This document shows positions 8,642-16,596 of a stretch of 23,497 nucleotides of DNA, piece after piece. This DNA comes from Clostridiales bacterium (GTDB lineage Bacteria > Bacillota > Clostridia > Lachnospirales > CAG-274). The position numbers were made by a program, and so were the translations under genes. Numbering within the stretch: the first letter of the stretch is position 1; each line of letters begins with the position of its first letter. Under the pieces are notes generated by a model. It made no database searches. It had not been told where the DNA came from and worked only from the letters and a program-made list of their open reading frames with translations. The stretch covers positions 1 through 23,497 of the forward strand of contig JAJQBF010000243.1 in assembly GCA_021203425.1 (NCBI GenBank). The letters are read 5' to 3'.

Positions 8642-9688
8642 ATGAAAAGATTTTTAAGTATTTTATTAACAGCAGCAACAGTATTGTCATTAAGTGCCTG
8701 CGGCTCATCTTCATCTTCAACCGCCTCATCGGATACAGCGGTTTCTGAAACAGCAGATACAACGGATACAACGAAAGACAGCAATGACACCATTGTTATA
8801 GGAACAATGAACCTTGTAAACGCAGACCTTATAGCACAGTATGAGGAATATTATGAAAACGAACTGGGGCTTCCAGTTAAGCTTGTAACCTTCGATTCCG
8901 GAAAAGACGTTAATACCGCTCTTGCGGCAGGAAGCGTTGACATTTCGGAGCTTGGTTCATCTCCCTCAGCTTTGGGGCTTTCAAGCGGAATGGATTTTAA
9001 GGTATTTTGGATAGGCGATATATTGGAAGCGGCAGAATCCCTTGTTGTTAAAAACGATTCGGGTATTGACAGTATTCAGGATTTAGCCGGCAGGAAAATA
9101 GCCACACCCTTTGCTTCGACATCTCATTACAGCCTTCTAAACGCCATTAAATCAGAGGGTTTAAACGAAAATGATGTTACTATTTTAGACCTTCAGCCGG
9201 CTGATATATATGCCGCTTGGCAAAGAGGAGACATTGACGGAGCTTATATATGGTACCCTGTTTTGGATCAGCTTTTGGAGGACGGAAAGGTTATAACCCA
9301 TTCGGGAGAATTAGCCGAAAAGGATATTATAACAGGGGATCTTAACGTTGTAAGAACCGAATTTGCGGAAAAACATCCGGACGTAGTTGTAAACTATGTT
9401 AAGGCTCAGATTCACGGCAATGAAATTCTTTTAAATGACAGCGAAACAGCGGCGGCTGAAATAGCTTCTGTTCTTGAAATAAGCGAAGAGGATGCAGCAA
9501 GCCAGATTACTCAGTATGAATATTTAACAGCGGAAGAACAAATTGACTTCATAGAAAACAAGCTTCCTTCCGTTCTTAAAAACACAGCCGACTTCCTTGT
9601 GGAACAGGACAGCATTAAATCCGCTCTCAGTTTGGAAGAATTTGAAAGCAAGGTAACAACGGAATATATTGAAGAAGCAATTAAATAA
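8642..9688 (+). CDS. tauA: Taurine ABC transporter substrate-binding lipoprotein (importer 2)
   Basis: A 348-residue taurine-binding protein. The signal peptide (MKRFLSILLTAATVLSL) ends at the lipobox LSAC and is followed by a Ser/Thr-rich linker to about residue 45. Two stretches match what I recall of E. coli TauA closely: ATPFASTSHYSLL near residue 155 and AAWQRGDIDGAYIW near residue 195, and later EFAEKHPDVV. This makes it a more certain taurine binder than the binding protein at the left end of the operon. GGAG lies 9 bases before the ATG. Its cognate permease should be the truncated TauC part fused to the aminotransferase just upstream, and its ATPase follows 13 bases downstream, so importer 2 would be non-functional if the fusion is real. 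Confidence 0.9.
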   Translation: MKRFLSILLTAATVLSLSACGSSSSSTASSDTAVSETADTTDTTKDSNDTIVIGTMNLVNADLIAQYEEYYENELGLPVKLVTFDSGKDVNTALAAGSVDISELGSSPSALGLSSGMDFKVFWIGDILEAAESLVVKNDSGIDSIQDLAGRKIATPFASTSHYSLLNAIKSEGLNENDVTILDLQPADIYAAWQRGDIDGAYIWYPVLDQLLEDGKVITHSGELAEKDIITGDLNVVRTEFAEKHPDVVVNYVKAQIHGNEILLNDSETAAAEIASVLEISEEDAASQITQYEYLTAEEQIDFIENKLPSVLKNTADFLVEQDSIKSALSLEEFESKVTTEYIEEAIK

Positions 9689-9701
9689 GCAGGTGATGTA
9701 A

Positions 9702-10547
9702 GTGGCAGACGAATGGAAAGAAAAATTATATGAGCCTTCGGGAGAGCTTATAGCCGTAAACAATGTAAACTATGATGATAAGCTGATTTCTATAAAAGAT
9801 GTTGATTTAGCCTATGCAGGTGTTTCCGGAGAGGATATTAAGGCAATAGAGGACATTAACTTCAATATTTACAGAGGAGAGTTTGTCTGCGTTCTGGGTC
9901 CCTCGGGCTGCGGCAAAAGCACACTTCTTAAAATTCTTGCCGGCTTTATAAAGCCTACATCGGGAGTTGTTGAGCTTGACGGCAAAAAAATTGAGGGAAC
10001 AGACTGGCACAGAGGTGTTGTTTTCCAAAATCCCCCGCTGTTTGAATGGTTCTCCGTAAGAGATAATGTAGCCTTCGGTCCCAAAATGAGGGGTATTCCC
10101 AAAGGAGAATATACAAGACTTACAGATGAATATTTGGAAAAGGTAGGCTTATCGGACTTTGCCGACAAAAAAATATATGAGCTTTCCGGAGGTATGAAAC
10201 AGAGAGTTTCAATAGCAAGAACCCTTATAAACGACCCCGAAATTCTTCTTATGAACGAGCCTTTCGGTGCTCTTGACGCTCTGACAAGAGAAAATGTTCA
10301 GGACTTAACCCGGAAAATATGGTGGAGCAGCGGAAAGACAATATTTTTCATAACCCACGATGTGGAAGAAGCTCTGCTCTTAGGCTCAAGAATAATCGTC
10401 CTGAGCAAGCACCCCGGCAGAGTAATCGAGGATATTTCCGTAACCTTTTCAAGAGAAATTGCCGAAGGAGCCGGAACAGACATAAAATTCACCGACACCT
10501 TTTACAAATACAGAGAAAAGCTTTTAAAGCTCATAAATTCACAATAA
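9702..10547 (+). CDS. tauB: Taurine ABC transporter ATPase (importer 2)
   Basis: A 281-residue ATPase of the SsuB/TauB/NrtD group with an N-terminal extension of about 25 residues. Walker A is intact (GPSGCGKST), as are the signature LSGGMKQRVSIARTL and the switch His in FITHDVEEA. In Walker B the Mg-binding Asp is replaced by Asn: LLMNEPFGALD, with N185 encoded by AAC at 10254-10256, while the catalytic Glu is kept. This is again a single G-to-A difference from the expected codon and would be expected to impair ATP hydrolysis. The start is a GTG at 9702 with AGGTG 6 bases upstream. It is the last gene of the + strand run and is followed by a terminator hairpin. Confidence 0.88.
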   Translation: MADEWKEKLYEPSGELIAVNNVNYDDKLISIKDVDLAYAGVSGEDIKAIEDINFNIYRGEFVCVLGPSGCGKSTLLKILAGFIKPTSGVVELDGKKIEGTDWHRGVVFQNPPLFEWFSVRDNVAFGPKMRGIPKGEYTRLTDEYLEKVGLSDFADKKIYELSGGMKQRVSIARTLINDPEILLMNEPFGALDALTRENVQDLTRKIWWSSGKTIFFITHDVEEALLLGSRIIVLSKHPGRVIEDISVTFSREIAEGAGTDIKFTDTFYKYREKLLKLINSQ

Positions 10548-10561
10548 CAGTTATCTCCTTG

Positions 10562-10600
10562 AAAAAAGCCTTCCCGATAACAAAAGGGAGGCTTTCTTCA
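10562..10600. terminator. Bidirectional intrinsic terminator between the convergent operons
   Basis: AAAGCCTTCC at 10565-10574 pairs with GGGAGGCTTT at 10586-10595 (ten pairs, one of them G-T) around an 11-base loop. Read on the minus strand the hairpin is followed by six T, a strong intrinsic terminator for the hemL end. On the plus strand the tail is TTTCTTC, weaker but adequate for tauB. It fills the only space between the two convergent gene runs. Confidence 0.75.
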
Positions 10601-10603
10601 TAT

Positions 10604-10684
10604 TTATTTGAAATTCTTGATAATCCGGCAGGTTTTTTCTATATCTTCATCGCAGTGGGCGGCGGAGATAAACATGGCCTCAAA
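10604..10684 (-). other. C-terminal 26 codons of hemL lying beyond the in-frame TAG
   Basis: These 27 codons (26 residues and TAA) stay in the hemL frame and match the family's C-terminus (FEAMFISAAH, then an acidic helix). They would be translated only if the TAG at 10685-10687 is a sequence error, is suppressed, or is read as an amino acid. They are listed separately because they fall outside the open frame. Confidence 0.75.
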
Positions 10685-11863
10685 CTATGAGGGAGCAATA
10701 TATATTCCGTTTTCCAAAAGGTATGAAAAAAATTCGGCATATTTTTTTGTGTCAGAGGAAAGAGCGTCATCATAGTTTTCAACCTTTCTGTCTGTGAAGA
10801 AACCGCAGAGAAGGGAACCGATCCGGTTTACACTTAAGCCTGTTTCTTTCAGTGCTTTTTCAAGCCCGGCGGCTTTTCGGTCTATTTCGGTGTAAATGTT
10901 TTTGTTTTCCGAGAGAATTTTAAGTGCGGTGATTCCGGCTGTTGTGGCTATGGGATTTCCCGAAATGGTTCCTGCCTGATAGACCTTTCCTGTGGGAGAT
11001 ACACACTGCATAATTTCCCTTCTGCCGCCATAAACTGCCATAGGCATACCGCCGCCTACAATTTTGCCCAAAGCCGTCATATCCGGCTTTATACCGTAAT
11101 ACTCCTGTGCACCGCCTAAGCCCAAACGGAAACCGGTTATAACCTCGTCAAATATAAGAACGGAATTGTATTTATCCGTTATATCCCTTAAAAAGGTAAG
11201 AAAGCCCGGTTTAGGCAGAACAACTCCCATATTTGCCGCCACAGGTTCAACAATAATACAGGCAATTTCGTTTCCGAATTTGTCAAAAAGCTCTCTTACT
11301 GAATTTTCGTCATTATATTCGGCAACAAGAGTGTTTTGAATATATGACTTCGGCACTCCGTCACTGTCGGGAACGGCTGATGTTAAAGCGGCTGAGCCTG
11401 CCTTTACAAGCAGACCGTCGGAGTGACCGTGATAACAGCCTTTAAATTTAACTATCATGTCTCTGCCGGTATATCCTCTTGCGACCCTTATGGCGGACAT
11501 AGTGGCTTCCGTTCCGGAATTTACCATTCGCATAACTTCAATTGAAGGCATAAGGCTTTTAATAAGCTCCGCAAGTTCAACCTCATTTCGTGTAGGTGCA
11601 CCAAATGTCAATCCCTTATCGCAGGCGGCTTTTACCGCTTCGATTATTTTAGGGTGGCTATGACCCAGTATACCGGGACCCCATGAACACACATAATCTA
11701 TATATTCATTTCCGTCAGCATCATAAATTTTATCGCCCTTTGCTCTGTCTATAAAAAGAGGTATCCTTCCCACAGCGGAAAAAGCCCTTACGGGGCTGTT
11801 TACCACTCCGGGCATAAGGCTTACGGCTCGTTTGTACAGTTTTCTTGAAATTTCTTCTTTCAC
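10685..11863 (-). CDS. hemL: Glutamate-1-semialdehyde 2,1-aminomutase, cut short by an in-frame TAG
   Basis: HemL converts glutamate-1-semialdehyde to 5-aminolevulinate with PLP. Visible motifs are NSGTEATMSAIRVARG, the DEVITGFR loop and the PLP lysine in TALGKIVGGGMP. The frame ends at TAG (10685-10687) directly after IYIAPS, where the family has a conserved Gln followed by FEAMFISAAH. After the TAG the same frame reads FEAMFISAAHCDEDIEKTC and continues to a TAA at 10604, giving the normal length of about 419 residues. The interruption is therefore a nonsense change (CAG to TAG) and not a natural end. The N-terminal motif normally PGGVNSPVR reads PGVVNSPVR here (GTG at 11804-11806). The start is a GTG at 11863 with GGAG close upstream, just after the hemB stop. 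Last gene of the minus-strand run. Confidence 0.87.
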   Translation of the reverse strand: MKEEISRKLYKRAVSLMPGVVNSPVRAFSAVGRIPLFIDRAKGDKIYDADGNEYIDYVCSWGPGILGHSHPKIIEAVKAACDKGLTFGAPTRNEVELAELIKSLMPSIEVMRMVNSGTEATMSAIRVARGYTGRDMIVKFKGCYHGHSDGLLVKAGSAALTSAVPDSDGVPKSYIQNTLVAEYNDENSVRELFDKFGNEIACIIVEPVAANMGVVLPKPGFLTFLRDITDKYNSVLIFDEVITGFRLGLGGAQEYYGIKPDMTALGKIVGGGMPMAVYGGRREIMQCVSPTGKVYQAGTISGNPIATTAGITALKILSENKNIYTEIDRKAAGLEKALKETGLSVNRIGSLLCGFFTDRKVENYDDALSSDTKKYAEFFSYLLENGIYIAPS

Positions 11864-11867
11864 AAAA

Positions 11868-12842
11868 TCACTCCTGTTCCTTTTCGGAAAGCCAATCCGC
11901 AATATCCAAAGCATGGTAGGTTATGATTATTTTTGCTTCGGCTCTTTTTATTGCCGTTATGTTTTCCAAAACAATTTTTTTCTCGTCTACCCAGCCCATA
12001 TTTGCGGCGGCTTTAACCATAGAATATTCACCGCTGACATTGTAGGCGGCTATAGTATGGTCAAAACGGACACTTGCCTCTTTTATGACATCGAGATATG
12101 CAAGAGCAGGCTTAACCATAACAATATCGGCTCCTTCGTCAATGTCATATTTAATCTCTCTCATAGCCATTTTTACATTGGCGCTTTCCATTTGATAAGA
12201 CTTTCTGTCACCGAATTTCGGGGCGGAATCTGCGGCTTCTCTGAAAGGACCGTAATATGCCGAGGCATATTTGGCGCTGTATGCCATAATAGGTGTATTT
12301 ATAAAGCCCTTTTCATCAAGAGCCTGTCTTATTGCCCCTACTCTGCCGTCCATCATATCCGACGGAGCAATTATATCTGCTCCGGCTTCAACAAGGCTTA
12401 ATGACATTTTGCAAAGCAGCTTCAGCGTTTCGTCATTCAAAATATTCCCGTTCTTTACAAGTCCGCAGTGGACATGTGATGTATATTCGTAAAGACATAC
12501 ATCGGCTATAACAATTAAATCGGGATATTTTTCCTTAATGTGCCTTACCGCTCTTTGAGTAATTCCGTCTTTATTATAGGCTTCGCTTGCCTTTTCGTCC
12601 TTATAACCCGGTATTCCGAAAATAAGTATTGCCTTAATTCCCTTTTGGCTCACTCTTTCAAGCTCTTCGTCAAGCCTGTCAACCGAATACTGATAAATTC
12701 CCGGCATTGATTCAACGGCATTTTTTATATTCTCACCTTCGATTACAAATACAGGATAAACCAAATCACTTAAATCAATATTGGTTTCCCTTACTAATGC
12801 TCTGATATTGGGGCTTGTTCTGAGCCTTCTCATTCTCTGCAT
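11868..12842 (-). CDS. hemB: Porphobilinogen synthase (5-aminolevulinate dehydratase)
   Basis: A 324-residue HemB that condenses two 5-aminolevulinate molecules into porphobilinogen. Both Schiff-base lysines are present, in MAYSAKYASAYYGPF and IVMVKPALAYLD. The metal-binding segment, normally DVCLCEYTSHGHCG in zinc-dependent enzymes, reads DVCLYEYTSHVHCG. The second zinc Cys is thus Tyr (TAC at 12489-12491) and the Gly is Val (GTC at 12471-12473), while the first and third Cys remain. It is not the Asp-rich magnesium variant either. I start at the ATG at 12842, which has GGAGG 9 bases upstream; a TTG at 12848 is open but too close to that site. The gene sits between hemD and hemL. Confidence 0.9.
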   Translation of the reverse strand: MQRMRRLRTSPNIRALVRETNIDLSDLVYPVFVIEGENIKNAVESMPGIYQYSVDRLDEELERVSQKGIKAILIFGIPGYKDEKASEAYNKDGITQRAVRHIKEKYPDLIVIADVCLYEYTSHVHCGLVKNGNILNDETLKLLCKMSLSLVEAGADIIAPSDMMDGRVGAIRQALDEKGFINTPIMAYSAKYASAYYGPFREAADSAPKFGDRKSYQMESANVKMAMREIKYDIDEGADIVMVKPALAYLDVIKEASVRFDHTIAAYNVSGEYSMVKAAANMGWVDEKKIVLENITAIKRAEAKIIITYHALDIADWLSEKEQE

Positions 12843-12915
12843 TTTCAATTTCCTCCAAATTCTTTATTATTCCTTCTGTGCTGTATTCTTCGGCAATACA
12901 AGGGCTGTAACCATA
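12775..12915 (-). other. C-terminal hemD codons beyond the in-frame TAG
   Basis: Forty-six codons remain open in the hemD frame after the TAG at 12916-12918. The first 20 or so (YGYSPCIAEEYSTEGIIKNL) match the expected last helix of uroporphyrinogen-III synthase. The rest overlaps the hemB start and is probably not conserved. The segment would be made only if the TAG is an error or is read through. Confidence 0.65.
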
Positions 12916-14205
12916 CTACCCAAGCCTTTTTGCCGTGACCTCTCCTATGGCAATAATTTTCCCCTTAGGGGCATATTTGCCGCAGTAAAAATCCACCGCA
13001 GAAGGACTTCCGAATATTATATAATCTGTGTTTGCTTCTCTTACATTGCTTATTTCTACATCATATATTTTAACATCTTCATAGTTTCTTATATATTTAA
13101 GCAGGTCATCGGAGCCTTTTTCAGCTCTTAAAATCAGTTTTTTCCCCTTAAAGCCTGAAAGTGCCTTTGAAAGCTCCTCTGCTGTATATTTTTCGGGCAT
13201 AACATCGGCATAAATTCCAAGCTTCGCCAAAGCTTCATAGGTTGACTTGCCTATAACGGCAAATTTTATGCCTGCAAGCTTTCTTATATCAATATGCTTT
13301 TCTCTTAAATATTCCCCAAATATATCTGCACCTGCCGCACTTGTAAAAACAATGTGTTCACAGCTTAAATCCAAATCAAAGTCATATTTTTTGACCTCAA
13401 GGGTTCCGCAGTCGAAAATATCATAGTTAAAAAGCCCTGTTTTAAGCCTTTCCTTAAAGCCGCAGGTACCTATCATTCCTACACTTTTCCTGTTGTATTT
13501 AAGCTTCATTTCGGTGGTTTTCCCTACAACAAAAACCGACGGCGGTTTAATTCCGTTTTCTTTAACGCATTTTTCCGCATTTTTAAGGCTTGTCCTGAAT
13601 ACTCTTTCGTTTTCCGTTCCGCCCTTTTCAATAAAAGCGGCAGGTGTGTTTTTATCCGCTCCGCCTTTTATCAGCCTTTCGGAAATAACTCCGGCATTTT
13701 TAACACCCATAAGAAAGACAAGAGTTCCTTTCATTTTTGCAAGAGCATCGTAATTTACATTTTCTTCTTCGGCGGTATGGCCCGTTATAATATGTAAATC
13801 CTGACTTACCGCTCTGTGTGTAACAGGTATACCGCAAAGCTCCGGAGCGGCTATAGCAGAGGTTATTCCCGGCACAACTTCAAAAGGAATGTTGTTTTTT
13901 ATGCACTCCTCAGCTTCCTCTCCTCCTCTGCCGAAAACAAAGGGGTCGCCGCCTTTAAGCCTTACAACTCTGTCATATTTCTCTGCCATAGCTGTAATAA
14001 GGCTGTTTATTTCAGACTGTTTCATACTGTGATTATCGGCCTCTTTGCCGGCAAATATTTTAACGCAGTCTTTTTTTGCGAAATCAAGAAGCCTGTTGTC
14101 TATAAGCCTGTCATAAATTATAACATCGCTTTTCTTTATAAGCTCCGCTCCGTAAAGGCTTATATATTTATAACTGCCTATCCCTGCTCCCACCAAATAA
14201 ACCAT
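12916..14205 (-). CDS. cobA-hemD: Fused uroporphyrinogen-III C-methyltransferase / uroporphyrinogen-III synthase, ended by an early TAG
   Basis: A 429-residue two-domain protein. Residues 1 to about 245 are the SAM-dependent methyltransferase making precorrin-2 (VRLKGGDPFVFGRGGEEAEE, PGITSAIAAPELCGIPVTHR). The N-terminal loop reads VGAGIGSYKYIS where GAGPGD is usual. Residues about 246-429 are the weakly conserved HemD domain, which closes hydroxymethylbilane to uroporphyrinogen III. The frame stops at TAG 12916-12918 after AIGEVTAKRLG. Yet the same frame continues with YGYSPCIAEEYSTEGIIKNL, the typical end of HemD, and stays open to a TGA at 12775-12777 inside hemB. The fusion is common in Clostridia and the TAG looks like a nonsense change. 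Its start overlaps the preceding gene's stop by one base. Confidence 0.87.
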   Translation of the reverse strand: MVYLVGAGIGSYKYISLYGAELIKKSDVIIYDRLIDNRLLDFAKKDCVKIFAGKEADNHSMKQSEINSLITAMAEKYDRVVRLKGGDPFVFGRGGEEAEECIKNNIPFEVVPGITSAIAAPELCGIPVTHRAVSQDLHIITGHTAEEENVNYDALAKMKGTLVFLMGVKNAGVISERLIKGGADKNTPAAFIEKGGTENERVFRTSLKNAEKCVKENGIKPPSVFVVGKTTEMKLKYNRKSVGMIGTCGFKERLKTGLFNYDIFDCGTLEVKKYDFDLDLSCEHIVFTSAAGADIFGEYLREKHIDIRKLAGIKFAVIGKSTYEALAKLGIYADVMPEKYTAEELSKALSGFKGKKLILRAEKGSDDLLKYIRNYEDVKIYDVEISNVREANTDYIIFGSPSAVDFYCGKYAPKGKIIAIGEVTAKRLG

Positions 14206-15506
14206 TATGCCTCACCTCTTGCCAAAGCCTTGAGCTTATCGGCCATTAAAGCCGCTGCTTTTTCGGCATTCTCTTTTCTTTCAATGACGGTGACTTTCTC
14301 TGTCTTTTCCCCGAAATAAGCCCCTTTTAATATAAGTGTATCGGCATTTATTTCGGAATAAACCCCTATGGGAAAATGACAGCCCATTCCCAGCCTTGTA
14401 ACAACACCCCGTTCCGCAAGAAAGGAATAAAATGTATCTTTATCGTTTATTTTCCTTAAAAGCTCATTAAATATGCCGTTTTTCTTTCCTTCAACGGCAA
14501 TTATCCCCTGACAGGGGGCAGGTATAAACTTATCTGTATCCTGTATTTTAAAATCATATTTTTCATTTTCCATAAGTCCGAGCCTTTTAAGCCCGGCGTA
14601 AGCAAGCACAACACCGTCATATTCGCCGCTTTCAATTTTTTTAAGTCTTGTTTCCACATTTCCCCTTATGCCCTTGGCTTTGCATTTTATTTGGCGGCTT
14701 CGTCTTTCACTGCTTGTTCCCAAAACGGAATTTTCGTCCAAAATTCTGCCTTTCAGAGTTACAATAACATCATTTGCCTTTTCTCTTTTAGGTGTGGCAA
14801 TTATTTCAAGCCCCTCGCCTAAAACAACAGGCAGATCCTTGCCGCTGTGAACAGCTATATCTATTTTATCCTCAAGCAATGCTCTTTCAAGAGAACCGGT
14901 AAAGGCTCCTTTGCCGCCGAATTCATCAAGCCCCTTTGTTTGGTTTTCGTCGCCTTCTGTGGAAAACTCAGCAATGTCGCAGATAATGTTTTTATCGACC
15001 GCTTTTATAAGTCCGACTGCAATTTCTGTCTGAATTTTTGCAAGCCTGCTTTTTCTCGTGCCTATTCTTATTACATTTTTGTCCATAAACTCTGAAATCT
15101 CCTCTTTAAGCCTTTTTGACCTTTTGGGGTTGTTTTCACCGGAATTGACGGAAATAACCAAATTGTCCCGTTTTATGGACGCTCCGAAAATAAAGCTGCT
15201 TTCTTTAGCACTGTCGGCAATGTTTACAAATATACCTCTGCTTCTGCAAAGCCCGCCTATTTCTCTGTTTACGTATCTGTCATTTGTCGCTGCAATTACA
15301 ATAAAAGCATTTTCAATATCGTTGCCGTCAAATTTCTTTTGAATGACTTCACAGCCCTCAAAGGAGCACTTTATTTCCGCCGCAACAACCTTAACCCTTG
15401 CCCCGAAAGAAATAAGTGTTTCTGCCTTTCTCTTTGCGACATTTCCGCCGCCTATAACAACGCAAGTCTTGTCATTTATATCAATAAACATAGGGAAATA
15501 TGCCAT
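14205..15506 (-). CDS. hemC: Fused precorrin-2 dehydrogenase (Met8/SirC-like) and hydroxymethylbilane synthase
   Basis: A 433-residue fusion. Residues 1 to about 135 are a Met8/CysG-type NAD-binding domain (VVIGGGNVAKRKAETLISFGA) for oxidation of precorrin-2 to sirohydrochlorin and perhaps iron insertion. From about residue 142 (VIRIGTRKSRLAKIQTE) it is HemC, which joins four porphobilinogens. HemC motifs are AVHSGKDLP, GTSSERRSRQ, IRGNVETRLKKI and the dipyrromethane-cofactor Cys in RLGMGCHFPIG. The dehydrogenase part lacks most of the C-terminal region of stand-alone Met8. Having steps before and after uroporphyrinogen III on one chain suggests the operon is dedicated to siroheme. The start lies 2 bases after the hemA stop, and the stop overlaps the next start (TAATG). 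Confidence 0.88.
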   Translation of the reverse strand: MAYFPMFIDINDKTCVVIGGGNVAKRKAETLISFGARVKVVAAEIKCSFEGCEVIQKKFDGNDIENAFIVIAATNDRYVNREIGGLCRSRGIFVNIADSAKESSFIFGASIKRDNLVISVNSGENNPKRSKRLKEEISEFMDKNVIRIGTRKSRLAKIQTEIAVGLIKAVDKNIICDIAEFSTEGDENQTKGLDEFGGKGAFTGSLERALLEDKIDIAVHSGKDLPVVLGEGLEIIATPKREKANDVIVTLKGRILDENSVLGTSSERRSRQIKCKAKGIRGNVETRLKKIESGEYDGVVLAYAGLKRLGLMENEKYDFKIQDTDKFIPAPCQGIIAVEGKKNGIFNELLRKINDKDTFYSFLAERGVVTRLGMGCHFPIGVYSEINADTLILKGAYFGEKTEKVTVIERKENAEKAAALMADKLKALARGEA

Positions 15507-15508
15507 AA

Positions 15509-16567
15509 TCAGTTCCTCAAGATCATAATAAACTTTTCAAACTCTGCCGCCGTAAAACCGTCCCTCACTTTATAAACAAGCTGTTCAAAGCTGTATTTGT
15601 TAAGTGAACTCAGTTCCCCTAAAAGAGAATGAAAATACATTTCCTTTTTAAGACTGTCAATCATTTCGGAAATAATTAAATTTGCCTTATCCTTTTCTCT
15701 TATTTTGATTTCGCAGTTTTTCTTTGAAACCGCTTCAAAATAATCTATATTATAAATTTCATTGTCCGAAATATCTTCGTCAATATCTCTCGGCACAGCC
15801 AAGTCTATGAAAATTTTATTTTTAATACCATATCGCAAAACCTCTCCCGATGTAACCGTATAATGGGGAGAGGCAGTAACGCTTATTATAATATCGTTTT
15901 CTTTCATATATTTATATCTGTCTTTAAAAGGTATGTAATTTACATTCGAAATATTGACATAATCGGCATTGTGTTCCCTAATTGTAGCAGTAATGTTTAT
16001 ATCACCGTAGGAAAGAAGGTCTTTAGCCACAATAGAGCCGGTTTTGCCGCTTATGCCTATGATAAGTACATTTTTAAAGCCTTTCGAGTGAACAAAAGCG
16101 GCGGTCAGAGTTCCTATTGAAACAGATGATTTTGACATAAGGGTTTCCGTCTTTATTTTCTTTGCGGCGGTTATTGCTCCTTTAAAAACAGTTTTTATTT
16201 CATATGAAAGACTGACTTTTTCGAGGGCGGCATAGAAAGCCTCTTTTACCTGACCTAAAATTTCGTCCTCACCTAAAATTTTAGATTCCAAGCCGCAGGC
16301 AACTCTGCAAAGATTGAGTATTGCCCCATCTCCCGAATAGATTTTCACATATTTTTTAAATTCATCATAGGGAAAGCTTTTAAAGCTGCAGATTTCTCTT
16401 GCAGTTTTGTTTATGTCACAGTCCGAAAAGTAAAATTCGGTTCGGCAGCAGGTCGAAAGTATAACCATATTGTCTTTTATAAACTCTCCCTGCTCATCTT
16501 CACTGAAAGAAAGCTTTTCCCTTATGTCAACGTCTGCTTTTCTGCAGCTTATACTTATGCAATGCAC
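15509..16567 (-). CDS. hemA: Glutamyl-tRNA reductase
   Basis: HemA reduces glutamyl-tRNA to glutamate-1-semialdehyde, the first step of the C5 tetrapyrrole pathway. The catalytic Cys lies in ILSTCCRTEFYF, where the family usually has STCNRTE. RVACGLESKILGEDEILGQVKEAF is a clear match to the family's signature. A nucleotide-binding domain follows (NVLIIGISGKTGSIVAKDLL) and then the dimerisation helix. I favour the GTG at 16567, which has AGAGG 8 bases upstream, giving 352 residues; a GTG at 16576 overlaps that site and would add three residues. It begins 29 bases after cysK and leads the hemA-hemC-cobA/hemD-hemB-hemL block that supplies siroheme. Confidence 0.9.
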   Translation of the reverse strand: MHCISISCRKADVDIREKLSFSEDEQGEFIKDNMVILSTCCRTEFYFSDCDINKTAREICSFKSFPYDEFKKYVKIYSGDGAILNLCRVACGLESKILGEDEILGQVKEAFYAALEKVSLSYEIKTVFKGAITAAKKIKTETLMSKSSVSIGTLTAAFVHSKGFKNVLIIGISGKTGSIVAKDLLSYGDINITATIREHNADYVNISNVNYIPFKDRYKYMKENDIIISVTASPHYTVTSGEVLRYGIKNKIFIDLAVPRDIDEDISDNEIYNIDYFEAVSKKNCEIKIREKDKANLIISEMIDSLKKEMYFHSLLGELSSLNKYSFEQLVYKVRDGFTAAEFEKFIMILRN

Positions 16568-16596
16568 CGTATTCACCTCTTTTAAGAAAACAATAA

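Noticed and set aside
10685..10687. Pyrrolysine at the hemL TAG
   Set aside because: The position holds a conserved Gln in the family, no pyl genes are in the window, and a C-to-T nonsense change is simpler.
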